From UBA8079 sp049601915 (GTDB lineage: Bacteria; Pseudomonadota; Alphaproteobacteria; UBA6615): 64,000 nt of DNA. Shown one piece after another: positions 35,542-43,197 of this stretch (the first letter of the stretch is position 1; each line of letters begins with the position of its first letter). A model generated the notes under the pieces. That model was not told the DNA's origin and did not search any database. It saw only the letters and a list, made by a program, of their open reading frames with translations. A program made the translations under genes and the position numbers. Location of the stretch: NCBI GenBank assembly GCA_049601915.1, contig JBMYRB010000009.1:7038-71037 (forward strand), read 5' to 3'.

Positions 35542-35556
35542 TGGCCAGACCTCGGC

Positions 35557-36927
35557 CTAGCGCAAAAGGGCATCGTCGATCCAGTTGGCCATTGCGAAGA
35601 GGTTAGCGTCACCGTCGTGATATCCGATCAATTGCAGACCGAGTGGGAGCCCGTCCGCGGACAATGCGGGTAGGGTAATGGCAGGTGCTCCCATACAGGA
35701 AGCCGGCGAACACATAAGGGGATTGCCGAGATTCTCGAGCCCACGGGGTGCGACTTCCGGCGCCGTCAGGCCGATAACTCCGTCGATCTCCTGCACGCTC
35801 GCCGTATAACGATCACGGAATGCATCTTTCCAGGCTAGGGCCGTGTTGTAGTCATCCAGCGTGATTTCGTGGGCGCGCTCCAGCAGGCGTTGGATCCGGG
35901 TGTGGAACCGGTGTCCCTCGCGTTCATATTCGAAGAATGGCCACCGCATCTCGAATGCCGCGACCTCGGCAATGCACTCGTCGGCGCGTGCAAAGTCATC
36001 CTCGAGCGCCTGCAGCGCAGGTGAGCTGGTCGGTTCGACGATATCCACGCCGGCATCCGATAATTTGGACAATGCACCTTCAAAGGCATCACGCAGGCTG
36101 GGCCGGGCGATATCCCAGCCGGTTGTGTACATGCGCATCAGCCGTTTGGGCGCTCGTTTCGCGGGAATCTCATCCGGCCCCGTGAGGCCGCGCGATCCCG
36201 GGATGGGCCCCGCCTCCGTTGCCAGGGTTTTCAAAACTTGCCAGGCGTCTTCCAGCGCGTGTGCGTGGACGCCGACATGTTCTCCGGACGGGGAAAAGGG
36301 ATGGATCGCGTCCTGACGGATCGTGCCATATGTCGGTTTAACGCCGACATGGGCGCAGTAGCTTGCCGGGCGCATGACCGAGGACATCAGCTGGGAGCCG
36401 ATTGCCGCCGGCAACATCCCGTCGCCGACAGCCGCGGCGGAGCCGCTCGACGAGGTACCGGGTGTGCGCGCGTGATCATAAGGGTTGGTCGCGGGCGTGA
36501 TCGCGCCATAGGCAAACTCGGTTGTCGCGGTTTTGCCGATGATCGCCGCACCGGCGCGCTTCAGGGCGGCGGTGACCGGGGAATCGCGGTCCGGAATCCA
36601 GCCGTCATAGATCGGGCTGCCGGCCTGGGTGGGGACGCCTGCGGTTTGGATGAGGTCCTTCAATCCCAGCGGCAGTCCGTCGATCGGCGACGCCGGTTTG
36701 CCATCGCGGTAGCGCTGTGTGGCGGCGTCCGCCGCCGCACGTGCGTCGTCGATCGTTAACGTGACGAACGCATGAACGTCATCTTCGGACGCCTCGATCC
36801 GGGCGACAAACTGCTCGAGATAGTCGCGCGGCGTCTCCGTACCGTCACGGAACGCCCGAGCAGAATCCCGGAATGACCGGGTATGCCCCGGCCCAGCCGC
36901 ATAGGAGATCGGACGCTGGGTTGTCAC
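35557..36927 (-). CDS. Amidase (amidase signature family)
   Basis: This is a 456-residue Ser-cisSer-Lys hydrolase. Lys is in SPIDGLPLGLKDLIQTAG; the signature serines are in RTPGTSSSGSAAAVGDGM and QLMSSVMRPASYC, followed by VGVKPTYGTIR. It would hydrolyse amides to acid plus ammonia. The GTG at 36927 is chosen because the longer frame runs back into arsC. It lies eight bases after the arsC-like stop and upstream of the reductase and MFS genes on the same strand. Confidence 0.87.
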   Translation of the reverse strand: MTTQRPISYAAGPGHTRSFRDSARAFRDGTETPRDYLEQFVARIEASEDDVHAFVTLTIDDARAAADAATQRYRDGKPASPIDGLPLGLKDLIQTAGVPTQAGSPIYDGWIPDRDSPVTAALKRAGAAIIGKTATTEFAYGAITPATNPYDHARTPGTSSSGSAAAVGDGMLPAAIGSQLMSSVMRPASYCAHVGVKPTYGTIRQDAIHPFSPSGEHVGVHAHALEDAWQVLKTLATEAGPIPGSRGLTGPDEIPAKRAPKRLMRMYTTGWDIARPSLRDAFEGALSKLSDAGVDIVEPTSSPALQALEDDFARADECIAEVAAFEMRWPFFEYEREGHRFHTRIQRLLERAHEITLDDYNTALAWKDAFRDRYTASVQEIDGVIGLTAPEVAPRGLENLGNPLMCSPASCMGAPAITLPALSADGLPLGLQLIGYHDGDANLFAMANWIDDALLR

Positions 36928-36934
36928 CGGACGG

Positions 36935-37288
36935 CTAGAGAATTTCCAGGACTGCTTCGGGCGGGCGGCCAAGGCGCGCTTTGCTGTTTGTCGTCACGAT
37001 AGGCCGCTCCATCAGGATCGGGTGTTCAAGGATCGCTGCGATAATCTCGTCTTCTGTTTTTGACGGATCGGCGAGTTTGAGGTCCTTGTACGGCGCTTCG
37101 CCGGTTCGTAGGAGCTCGCGTGCGGACATGCCCAGCAGATCGAGCAATTGGCGCAGTTCGATATCATCCGGCGGCTCTTTTAGATACTCGATGACCGAAA
37201 CGTCAATGCCCCGCGACTCAAGGAGTTCTAGGGTCGCCCGTGACTTGCTGCAACGGGGATTATGATAGATGTCGACGCTGTCGGTCAT
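36935..37288 (-). CDS. ArsC-family reductase (YfgD/Spx-like thioredoxin fold)
   Basis: This is a 117-residue glutaredoxin-fold protein beginning with DIYHNPRCSKSRATLELL, where C13 is the catalytic thiol in CSKSR. The C-terminal LMERPIVTTNSKARLGRPPE matches the ArsC/YfgD family. True arsenate reductases and YfgD-like proteins are not separable here, and no ars genes are nearby. Its first codons are echoed by a broken copy at 38499-38537. It is divergent from the response regulator, with a 26-base imperfect inverted repeat between. Confidence 0.87.
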   Translation of the reverse strand: MTDSVDIYHNPRCSKSRATLELLESRGIDVSVIEYLKEPPDDIELRQLLDLLGMSARELLRTGEAPYKDLKLADPSKTEDEIIAAILEHPILMERPIVTTNSKARLGRPPEAVLEIL

Positions 37289-37376
37289 GTCAGTTTCCTT
37301 CCTTCAGTACCTCGGAACAACGGGCGTGTAGGGCCGGCTGATCGCGCGCGACGCAATATGTGCTCCGAAAGCTTTT

Positions 37377-37402
37377 GTTAACTAAACAAACACTAGTTTA
37401 AC
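37377..37402. promoter_or_regulatory. Imperfect inverted repeat between arsC-like and receiver genes
   Basis: GTTAACTA (37377-37384) and TAGTTTAAC (37394-37402) are inverted repeats with one bulged base, in the AT-rich gap between divergent genes. The repeat could be an operator serving either promoter. There is no direct evidence for a binding protein. Confidence 0.3.
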
Positions 37403-37491
37403 GGTAGTTGGATATTTTTACGCGCATCAGTTCACCGGATACCAGTGCGCAAATACCGAGGATTCTTGGGACCAATCTGAATAGCAACGAA

Positions 37492-37926
37492 ATGTCGGAT
37501 CTCGTGGTGATGATCGTTGATGATAATGATCATATGCGCCGCTTGCTGCGCAGCATTCTGGAGGCTCTTTCTGTCGCCCAGGTGCATGAAGCCACAAACG
37601 GTGTCACGGCGCTGAACGACAGCAAGCTGATGATTCCCGATGTCATCATCACCGATATGATGATGGAGCTGATCAACGGTCTCGAATTTACCCGCATGCT
37701 GCGCGATGACCCAACCCCTTCCGCAACGCGAATTCCGGTTCTCATGATTATCGGATACTCGGAAAAACACCATGTGGAGGCGGCGTGCGACGCCGGTGTA
37801 ACGGAATTCTTGGCCAAGCCCGTGACGGTCAAGGGCGTGGGCGCGCGGCTGAATAGTTTGCTTGCAAACCCGCGTCCGTTCGTCCGGACAAAGACGTTCT
37901 CGGGCCCGGACCGTCGCCATCGCTAG
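37492..37926 (+). CDS. Single-domain response regulator (CheY-like receiver)
   Basis: This is a 144-residue receiver protein with acid pair D10/D11 (MIVDDNDHM), phospho-acceptor D55 (VIITDMMME) and K109 (FLAKPVT). The conserved Thr/Ser that senses phosphorylation (CheY T87) is Ile here (LMIIGYSE), so output switching may be altered. The tail NPRPFVRTKTFSGPDRRHR is a typical extension in Rhodospirillales receivers. ATG 37492 is preferred; a TTG at 37408 adds 28 residues. After TAG 37924-37926 the same frame stays open to 38071 with a Pro/Ala-rich tail. Confidence 0.85.
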   Translation: MSDLVVMIVDDNDHMRRLLRSILEALSVAQVHEATNGVTALNDSKLMIPDVIITDMMMELINGLEFTRMLRDDPTPSATRIPVLMIIGYSEKHHVEAACDAGVTEFLAKPVTVKGVGARLNSLLANPRPFVRTKTFSGPDRRHR

Positions 37927-38098
37927 GTTCCGGACGAGGACGATATGCGGGGTTCGGCGGCACCTGCACCGACGGTAACGTCGTTGCCTAGGCTGTCTGC
38001 GCCTGTACCGGCAAACGCAGATGCGGGTCCGGCTGCTACCCCGGACCCGAAACGCCGCGCGCTGCGCTAATTTCTGAAGTCGCCTAAACCCGACCCGA

Positions 38099-38380
38099 TC
38101 AGAAGACGCCCAAGCCCGCGGTACGCGGCAGGAACAGTACTATCTCGGGCAACAGGGTGATCAGGACGACCAGGATCAGCGTGAAGATGAAGAAGGGTGC
38201 GACACCCTTGAATATCTTAATCAACGGCACGTCCGGTGCCATCTTCGCCATCACATAGACATTGATCCCGACCGGCGGCGTAATCAGCGCCAGTTCGGCC
38301 ATGATCACCGCATAGACGCCATACCAGACCGGGCTGTAACCCGGGTCCAGGACGATCGGCATCGTAAACGGGAAGGTCTG
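38099..38380 (-). pseudogene. C-terminal remnant of a TRAP large permease (dctM)
   Basis: The minus strand encodes the last 90-odd residues of a DctM protein: GYSPVWYGVYAVIMAELAL, then ITPPVGINVYVMAKMAPDVP. This is closely parallel to the C-terminus of the intact dctM at 39948-41255. Homology extends upstream of the first ATG (38362) to TFPFTMPIV at about 38380 and then stops abruptly against a receiver-tail fragment. Base composition is GC-rich like the host, unlike the intact copy. It is a relic of an earlier TRAP system. Confidence 0.8.
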
Positions 38381-38495
38381 AACGCACGCTTGATGAGCAC
38401 GATCGAGAATCCGCGCCAGTTTATCCGTTTGGGCACCTTCGTCGGGCCGGACCGACGCCGCCGTCAGTTGCCTGTCGAAGAGGATATACGCCAGT
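38375..38495 (+). pseudogene. C-terminal tail remnant of a second receiver protein
   Basis: The plus frame reads GLNARLMSTIENPRQFIRLG and then TFVGPDRRRR. This aligns position by position with the tail of the intact receiver (GVGARLNSLLANPRPFVRTK, TFSGPDRRHR at 37843-37923). The receiver domain itself is missing and the left edge meets the dctM remnant at about 38375-38380. It proves that a second such regulator once existed here. Confidence 0.7.
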
Positions 38496-38498
38496 CAG

Positions 38499-38537
38499 CG
38501 GATTGTGGTAGATGTCGATGCTTACGAAGTTATCCAT
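38499..38537 (-). pseudogene. N-terminal remnant of a second arsC-like gene
   Basis: From an ATG at 38537 the minus strand reads MDNFVSIDIYHNP, matching the start of the arsC-like gene at 37288 (VDIYHNPRCSKSR). It breaks just before the catalytic CSKSR; the frame then continues through unrelated DNA to a stop near 38421. The DNA around 38496-38522 is also visibly similar to 37257-37279. The ATG overlaps the stop of the bicupin gene, so arsC once followed it directly. Confidence 0.6.
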
Positions 38538-39376
38538 TAAAGATCATCTCTGGTGTGAGCTTCTGCCGATGAGTGGGCTGCAATCTCGCGCGCTGGAATT
38601 CCACCCTTTATATTTGAGCCGCTGGGGCTCCAAGTGCAAACTGGAGCATCAGTTGCCCAAGTGGTTTTGTATACGCCGGGGACAAAATACTCGATAAATA
38701 TGAGATCTTCATCACCGTCGTTGATGATGAAATGACGCTCATAGTCATAAATATAAATTGTATCCCCAGCCTTAACTTTGTGGGGCTGCTCGTTTAAGTG
38801 AAACGTAGCAGAGCCTTTTAGTATTACTTGAAAATGCTCAGCCCCTTCATGGTGGTGGTTTGAAGCCATAGTCTCGGGCGGGTAGATTATCATCTCGCCC
38901 TTGGCAACTTTTGTGCCTGACAACTTTGGCGTCAGCATATAAATGCGTTTACGCGCATCAAACTCCGAGTTCAGAACAGGCTCATTTGTCCAATCGACAC
39001 AACGTAAGATAGACGTAGTTTCACCCCAACTTGGATCAAATCGGTTTGCTCTTGGAACTATTGCGCGAAAGACCACGGCGCCATCAGCGCTAGTAATTTT
39101 GCTGTTAACTCCGTTGGGAAGTAACAGAAAATGGTCTTTATTGACCTCCGTGGTGCTGTTCTCGGTCCTTAATTCAGCCTGTCCCTCGAGGATATGCGCC
39201 CAAGACATGTCCTCTCGTGCGACAGTGAAGTCGACGCTAGTATCAGGGCCTACATGCCAAATTTCGGTCAAAACAGAATCTGAGTTTACCCTTTCGGGTG
39301 TGATAAGCCTCTGTACATGAACGCGTTCGTTAAGGGCCTCTTTTTCGACATTATCTTTATTGAAAATAACTGCCAT
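38537..39376 (-). CDS. Bicupin-fold protein
   Basis: This is a 279-residue two-cupin protein. The second cupin is clearest: MASNHHHEGAEHFQVILKGS, with His and Glu metal ligands, then KVKAGDTIYIYDYERHFIIND. The N-terminal half carries a cupin with EDMSWAHILEGQAEL. It probably binds a divalent metal; enzymatic versus binding function is not decidable. It is the last gene of an AT-richer island, 25 bases after a RidA-like gene. Codon use is clearly more A/T-ending than in flanking genes, which suggests transfer. Confidence 0.8.
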   Translation of the reverse strand: MAVIFNKDNVEKEALNERVHVQRLITPERVNSDSVLTEIWHVGPDTSVDFTVAREDMSWAHILEGQAELRTENSTTEVNKDHFLLLPNGVNSKITSADGAVVFRAIVPRANRFDPSWGETTSILRCVDWTNEPVLNSEFDARKRIYMLTPKLSGTKVAKGEMIIYPPETMASNHHHEGAEHFQVILKGSATFHLNEQPHKVKAGDTIYIYDYERHFIINDGDEDLIFIEYFVPGVYKTTWATDAPVCTWSPSGSNIKGGIPAREIAAHSSAEAHTRDDL

Positions 39377-39401
39377 GAAATCCTCGCAAGCTTAGATGTA
39401 T

Positions 39402-39830
39402 TTATTCATCGTTAGGTGGTGCTACGGCAATCATATCAATCTCTATGCGAGCTCCCGGCGAACTGAGATTATTAATACAAACCATTGAGCTTGCTGGCTT
39501 CCAGTCACCCATATACTCGGCCATAACTGCGTGCATGTCGTCTGCCTCGCGCATGTCAGTCAGATACTTTGTGACCTTCACAACGTTATTCCAAGTAAGT
39601 CCGCATGCATCTAACGAAAGTTTAATGTCGTCCATCGCCCTCCGAGTTTGCTCACGAATATCGTCGGGAAGTTCGTGTTCCTCATGGACATGCGGATGGC
39701 TGTGGTAAAGCGGAATTGCGGTAGAGCCCGATATAAACAAAATATCACCGCCGCCTTGAACACGAATTGAGGGTGAGTAGGGTAGTTTGTCGGCCTGACT
39801 CGGATCAGGGTGAATTGGAGTAATTTTCAT
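39402..39830 (-). CDS. RidA-like (YjgF/UK114) protein, HSHPH variant
   Basis: This is a 142-residue chorismate-mutase-like trimer-fold protein of the Rid family. It has an unusual insert (PLYHSHPHVHEEHELPDDI) shared with the 49119 paralogue. At the position where E. coli RidA has catalytic Arg105 the sequence is PASSM, so canonical imine deaminase activity is unlikely. ATG 39830 has AAGGA seven bases upstream. It lies behind the TRAP operon's terminator and ahead of the bicupin gene. Confidence 0.84.
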   Translation of the reverse strand: MKITPIHPDPSQADKLPYSPSIRVQGGGDILFISGSTAIPLYHSHPHVHEEHELPDDIREQTRRAMDDIKLSLDACGLTWNNVVKVTKYLTDMREADDMHAVMAEYMGDWKPASSMVCINNLSSPGARIEIDMIAVAPPNDE

Positions 39831-39842
39831 ATTCTTTTCCTT

Positions 39843-39875
39843 AAAAAAAGTAGGGCACGGAAATCCGTGCCCTAC
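39843..39875 (-). terminator. Rho-independent terminator after dctM
   Basis: On the minus strand GTAGGGCACGG and CCGTGCCCTAC form an 11-bp stem with an ATTT loop (39850-39875), followed by seven T (39843-39849). It sits 73 bases after the dctM stop and just before the RidA start, so it should end or attenuate the dctPQM transcript. Confidence 0.9.
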
Positions 39876-39947
39876 CACTTTAGCAAGCAGGCAGGCCACA
39901 CGTTCAGTAAGTGGGCAACCCGCAAGGAAGAGGTTAGGCTGGCGCCT

Positions 39948-41255
39948 TTAGCTCATGCCCGCTGTCTTTGGAAGCCACATCACTATGTCTGGGAAGACCG
40001 TAATCAAGGCAACCAAGAGCAATGTGACAATGAAATATGGCGCAACACCTCTGAATATTTTTGTTAGAGGAACGTCGGGCGCCATTTTAGCCATGACATA
40101 TACGTTGATTCCCACTGGGGGCGTTATCAGCGCGAGCTCTGACATAATTACCGAATAAATCCCATACCAAACAGGGCTATAGCCAAACCCAAGAATAATT
40201 GGGAATGTGAAAGGGATTGTTAGGATCAACATACCCCATACGTCTAGGACCATCCCAAGAACAATGAAAATTAGGCTTAACGACAGCATAACAGTGAAAG
40301 CGCTGAAGTCTTGAACTTCCATCCATTCTAGTAGGCCCTGGGTTAACTCTGTCTGAACGACAAATTTACCCATCATGTGACCACCGCAGATGATAACGAA
40401 AATCATCCCCGATGTTTGCATAGACTTGAGAAGTGACGTCCGCAGGTTCGACCAATTTAGTCGGCGCATGAATAACGCAATTACTAAGAGGCAAAAAACA
40501 CCAACACCCGCCGCCTCGGTGGGCGTGAAGATGCCGGCGTAAATTCCTCCGATAACAACGATAAAGGTTCCAAAAATAGGAGCCATTTTGTTGAGGGAGC
40601 TAATTTTCTCGACAAAAGTAAATTTCTCACCAACAGGGCCGAGTTCAGGTTTAATTTTGCAAATAATAATAATCGTGATGGCGTAACCAAGAGTCATAAG
40701 AATCCCTGGGACAATCCCAGCGATAAACAAAGCCCCAATCGAAGTTTCAGTTAAAACACCGTACCCAATTAGAATGATGCTTGGGGGTATCAAAATCCCA
40801 AGCGTGCCAGCTGCACTTATGCATCCAGTCGCCAATGCGTCATCGTATTTATATTTCTGCATTGCGGGAATACACATCGGGCCCATGGTGGCCACGGCTG
40901 TGACACTTCCCCCTGATACGGCTCCAAACCCTGCACATGCCACCACAGAGGAGATCGCTAACCCGCCCGGCAGGCGACCAAGCCAGCGATACACGCATTC
41001 GTATAAGTCAGCGGCTATATTCGTGCGTTGAACAAGCTGCCCCATCATAAAGTACAGCGGAACAGCGACCATTACGAAGTTGGCACCCACATCGGTGAAT
41101 GTCACTGCAATCTGGGTTTCCGCATGTGTTGGCCCACCAACAATAAATAGACCGATAGATGCGGTAATAAGCATCGCAAATGCTATGGGGACGCCGAGAA
41201 CAATAATTCCAAGCATCCCAACAAAACCGAGGATTCCAATAAGGCTAGGGTCCAT
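39948..41255 (-). CDS. dctM: TRAP transporter large permease
   Basis: This is a 435-residue inner-membrane protein with about 12-13 helices, the sodium-coupled translocation subunit of a TRAP importer. Typical blocks include GVPIAFAMLITASIGL, the GFGAVSGGSVTAVATMGPMCIPAM hairpin and ELALITPPVGINVYVMAKMAPDVP. It starts two bases after dctQ. Its base composition is lower in GC than surrounding genes, and a GC-rich remnant of a homologue lies at 38099-38380. Confidence 0.95.
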   Translation of the reverse strand: MDPSLIGILGFVGMLGIIVLGVPIAFAMLITASIGLFIVGGPTHAETQIAVTFTDVGANFVMVAVPLYFMMGQLVQRTNIAADLYECVYRWLGRLPGGLAISSVVACAGFGAVSGGSVTAVATMGPMCIPAMQKYKYDDALATGCISAAGTLGILIPPSIILIGYGVLTETSIGALFIAGIVPGILMTLGYAITIIIICKIKPELGPVGEKFTFVEKISSLNKMAPIFGTFIVVIGGIYAGIFTPTEAAGVGVFCLLVIALFMRRLNWSNLRTSLLKSMQTSGMIFVIICGGHMMGKFVVQTELTQGLLEWMEVQDFSAFTVMLSLSLIFIVLGMVLDVWGMLILTIPFTFPIILGFGYSPVWYGIYSVIMSELALITPPVGINVYVMAKMAPDVPLTKIFRGVAPYFIVTLLLVALITVFPDIVMWLPKTAGMS

Positions 41256-41257
41256 AA

Positions 41258-41779
41258 TTAATCCTCGAAGATGTTGCTTTCAACGTGCGTGAAAGCATCG
41301 GTTTTCATGAAAACGGCAATTACGCGAAGCGCAAAGTAGAAAATAAGCAGAACGCTTATTATGAACATCGTAAGTGTCCAGAGCCAGTATGGAAGCTCTA
41401 AATACTCTGTAACGCGGTTAAGTTCATAATCGAATATAAATTCTTCCCAGCCATGACGTGCGAGCAGAAAGAAGATGAAAATTGCAGACGCGCAGTAAAA
41501 GAGAGACATAAATTTCTGCGATTTAGGGCTAACTGCGCCGATTAGCAATTCCATTCGCACGTGACCATGAGTGCGCGTGCACTCGGGGATGGCAAATAGG
41601 AACACCAGCAGAAGCCCCCACTCGGTAAATTCCATACCCCAAATAAACGGACTATTGAAAATGTATCGGAGACCAACATCGACAATAACGACAATGGAAA
41701 TTGCTGGCAGCACTATTAAGCCACCAATCTTGTCGAGTAAGCCGGTTATTCTGGAAAGCCAAAGTTCAACATTTTCCAT
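41258..41779 (-). CDS. dctQ: TRAP transporter small permease
   Basis: This is a 173-residue protein with four membrane helices: GGLIVLPAISIVVIVDVGLR, WGLLLVFLFAIPECT, FMSLFYCASAIFIFFLLA and LPYWLWTLTMFIISVLLIFYF. The HGHVRMELL motif in the second loop is characteristic of DctQ. It pairs with DctM to form the membrane complex. It is separated from dctP by 63 bases containing a strong hairpin. Confidence 0.92.
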   Translation of the reverse strand: MENVELWLSRITGLLDKIGGLIVLPAISIVVIVDVGLRYIFNSPFIWGMEFTEWGLLLVFLFAIPECTRTHGHVRMELLIGAVSPKSQKFMSLFYCASAIFIFFLLARHGWEEFIFDYELNRVTEYLELPYWLWTLTMFIISVLLIFYFALRVIAVFMKTDAFTHVESNIFED

Positions 41780-41795
41780 TTTGCCACCTTAAATC

Positions 41796-41822
41796 CCCGA
41801 CCAGGACGATGTCCTGGTCGGG
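41796..41822 (-). promoter_or_regulatory. Intercistronic hairpin between dctP and dctQ
   Basis: CCCGACCAGGAC (41796-41807) and GTCCTGGTCGGG (41811-41822) form a perfect 12-bp stem with a three-base loop. On the coding strand only ATTTAAGG follows, so it is a weak terminator at most. Such stems can protect the 3' end of dctP mRNA or limit read-through, giving more binding protein than permease. Confidence 0.7.
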
Positions 41823-41842
41823 TGTTTAAAATTTATGCCTTT

Positions 41843-43030
41843 TTAGTAAAGGCCTTGAGCTGGGCTATTTGCTGCCTCTGCCATAACGTCACTAGCAGAC
41901 ATAGCAGCATACTTAGCTGCAAGCTTCTTTACGTCTGCAATGAACGCCTTTGCAGGTAGACCTTTTTTCTCGTTCTTTTCGATGAACCGAGCCTCAATCG
42001 GCGCAACTGCTGCTTTCCAGCGATTCAGTTCATCTGCTGACATGTTGATGACCTCGGTTTGACCCATGCCAACCATTTTATCAAGGTTCTTCTTGTCGTA
42101 GAGGTCATAAAAACCCATGCCCTCTGCAATCGCCATTTGGCGAGCCCAGTTATTCCAGACTACTTTGAGGTCTGCCGGGAGGCTATCGTGCCAACCAGCA
42201 CTCAAGCAATACTCGATGGTGAGTAGATTAAAACCGTTGAAAGTCCGATATTTTGTGACTTCGTGCGTTTTGAAAATCAGTGCGATGGCATCGCTGAAGT
42301 GGATGCCGTCTAGCGTTCCTCTCTGCATTGCAGTGTAGGAGTCCGCACCTGGCATCGAGACTTGGGTTCCACCGATGGCAGCAATAATTTCAGAGTGAAT
42401 TCCGCCACCTGCGCGGATCTTCATTCCCTTCACATCCTCTAGACTCTTAACTGGCTTGTTGGTCCAGAGGTGATAGGGGCTCGTGTGGGCCACACGCGCA
42501 ATCTTTACCTTAAACCGCTCATGCTCTTTCTTTAGGTACTTACCGTAAAGATGCTCGGCAGTCGCGATCGCTTCATGCGAGTTGTTGAAAAGGAAAGGTA
42601 GCCCAAGACCGTGGACCAGATTGTAGTCTTTGGCGGTATAAAGTGAGAAGCACGGAGCGTAGTCGGAAAGTCCGGTCCGGGTCGCCTTACGGCCTTCCTT
42701 TACACCATGCACAGTCTTGGACCAGGTGTCCTTAACCTTGATTTTGCCACCGGACATCTCTTCGAGCCGATCAAAGCCTTTCCGCTGCAATTTTGAAATT
42801 CCTGCAACTGGCGGAAGGTGGCTCGACGTCCGAAGGGTAATAACAGGACCATCATAGGTTACTTTATTGGTCCCATAATTTCCGTTGCCGTTGAACCAGT
42901 CCGTTGCGGACGAGAGTAGCTTTTCAGCTTCCTTTGCGTTGGTTCCAGTAGGTCCCGCAATGGCGCTGCCACTAGCAACCATTACGAAACTCGCAGCCAC
43001 GGCAGCTGCGGTTAGGTTTCCTTTTTTCAT
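41843..43030 (-). CDS. dctP: TRAP transporter substrate-binding protein
   Basis: This is a 395-residue periplasmic receptor. The signal peptide spans residues 1 to about 25 (Lys-Lys-Gly start, hydrophobic AAAVAASFVMVASG, cleavage after AIA). The body shows the DctP pattern, including GMKIRAGGGIHSEIIAAIGG, whose Arg usually pairs with the substrate carboxylate, and MQRGTLDGIHFSD. ATG 43030 is fixed by AGGAGG just upstream. It is longer than typical DctP (about 330), nearer the TAXI-distinct DctP variants for larger acids. The ligand is unknown. Confidence 0.93.
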   Translation of the reverse strand: MKKGNLTAAAVAASFVMVASGSAIAGPTGTNAKEAEKLLSSATDWFNGNGNYGTNKVTYDGPVITLRTSSHLPPVAGISKLQRKGFDRLEEMSGGKIKVKDTWSKTVHGVKEGRKATRTGLSDYAPCFSLYTAKDYNLVHGLGLPFLFNNSHEAIATAEHLYGKYLKKEHERFKVKIARVAHTSPYHLWTNKPVKSLEDVKGMKIRAGGGIHSEIIAAIGGTQVSMPGADSYTAMQRGTLDGIHFSDAIALIFKTHEVTKYRTFNGFNLLTIEYCLSAGWHDSLPADLKVVWNNWARQMAIAEGMGFYDLYDKKNLDKMVGMGQTEVINMSADELNRWKAAVAPIEARFIEKNEKKGLPAKAFIADVKKLAAKYAAMSASDVMAEAANSPAQGLY

Positions 43031-43113
43031 TTTTCCCTCCTGTTTAAGCATACTCATTAATTCATGCGGCACTTGACCAAAACGCCACTCCACATGATCT
43101 TCACACAAATACA

Positions 43114-43133
43114 GTTCGGTACGTAAGTCGAAC
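43114..43133. promoter_or_regulatory. Inverted repeat upstream of dctP
   Basis: GTTCG (43114-43118) and CGAAC (43129-43133) are inverted repeats ten bases apart, about 85 bases upstream of the dctP start, in the 167-base gap before the cyclase gene. It is a possible operator for the TRAP operon. Short arms make chance occurrence likely. Confidence 0.25.
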
Positions 43134-43197
43134 TTCAGTGTTTTCTAAAAAATTTGTCCGAAAACCGGTCCTTCCTCAATCGCCTACAAACGTTAAC

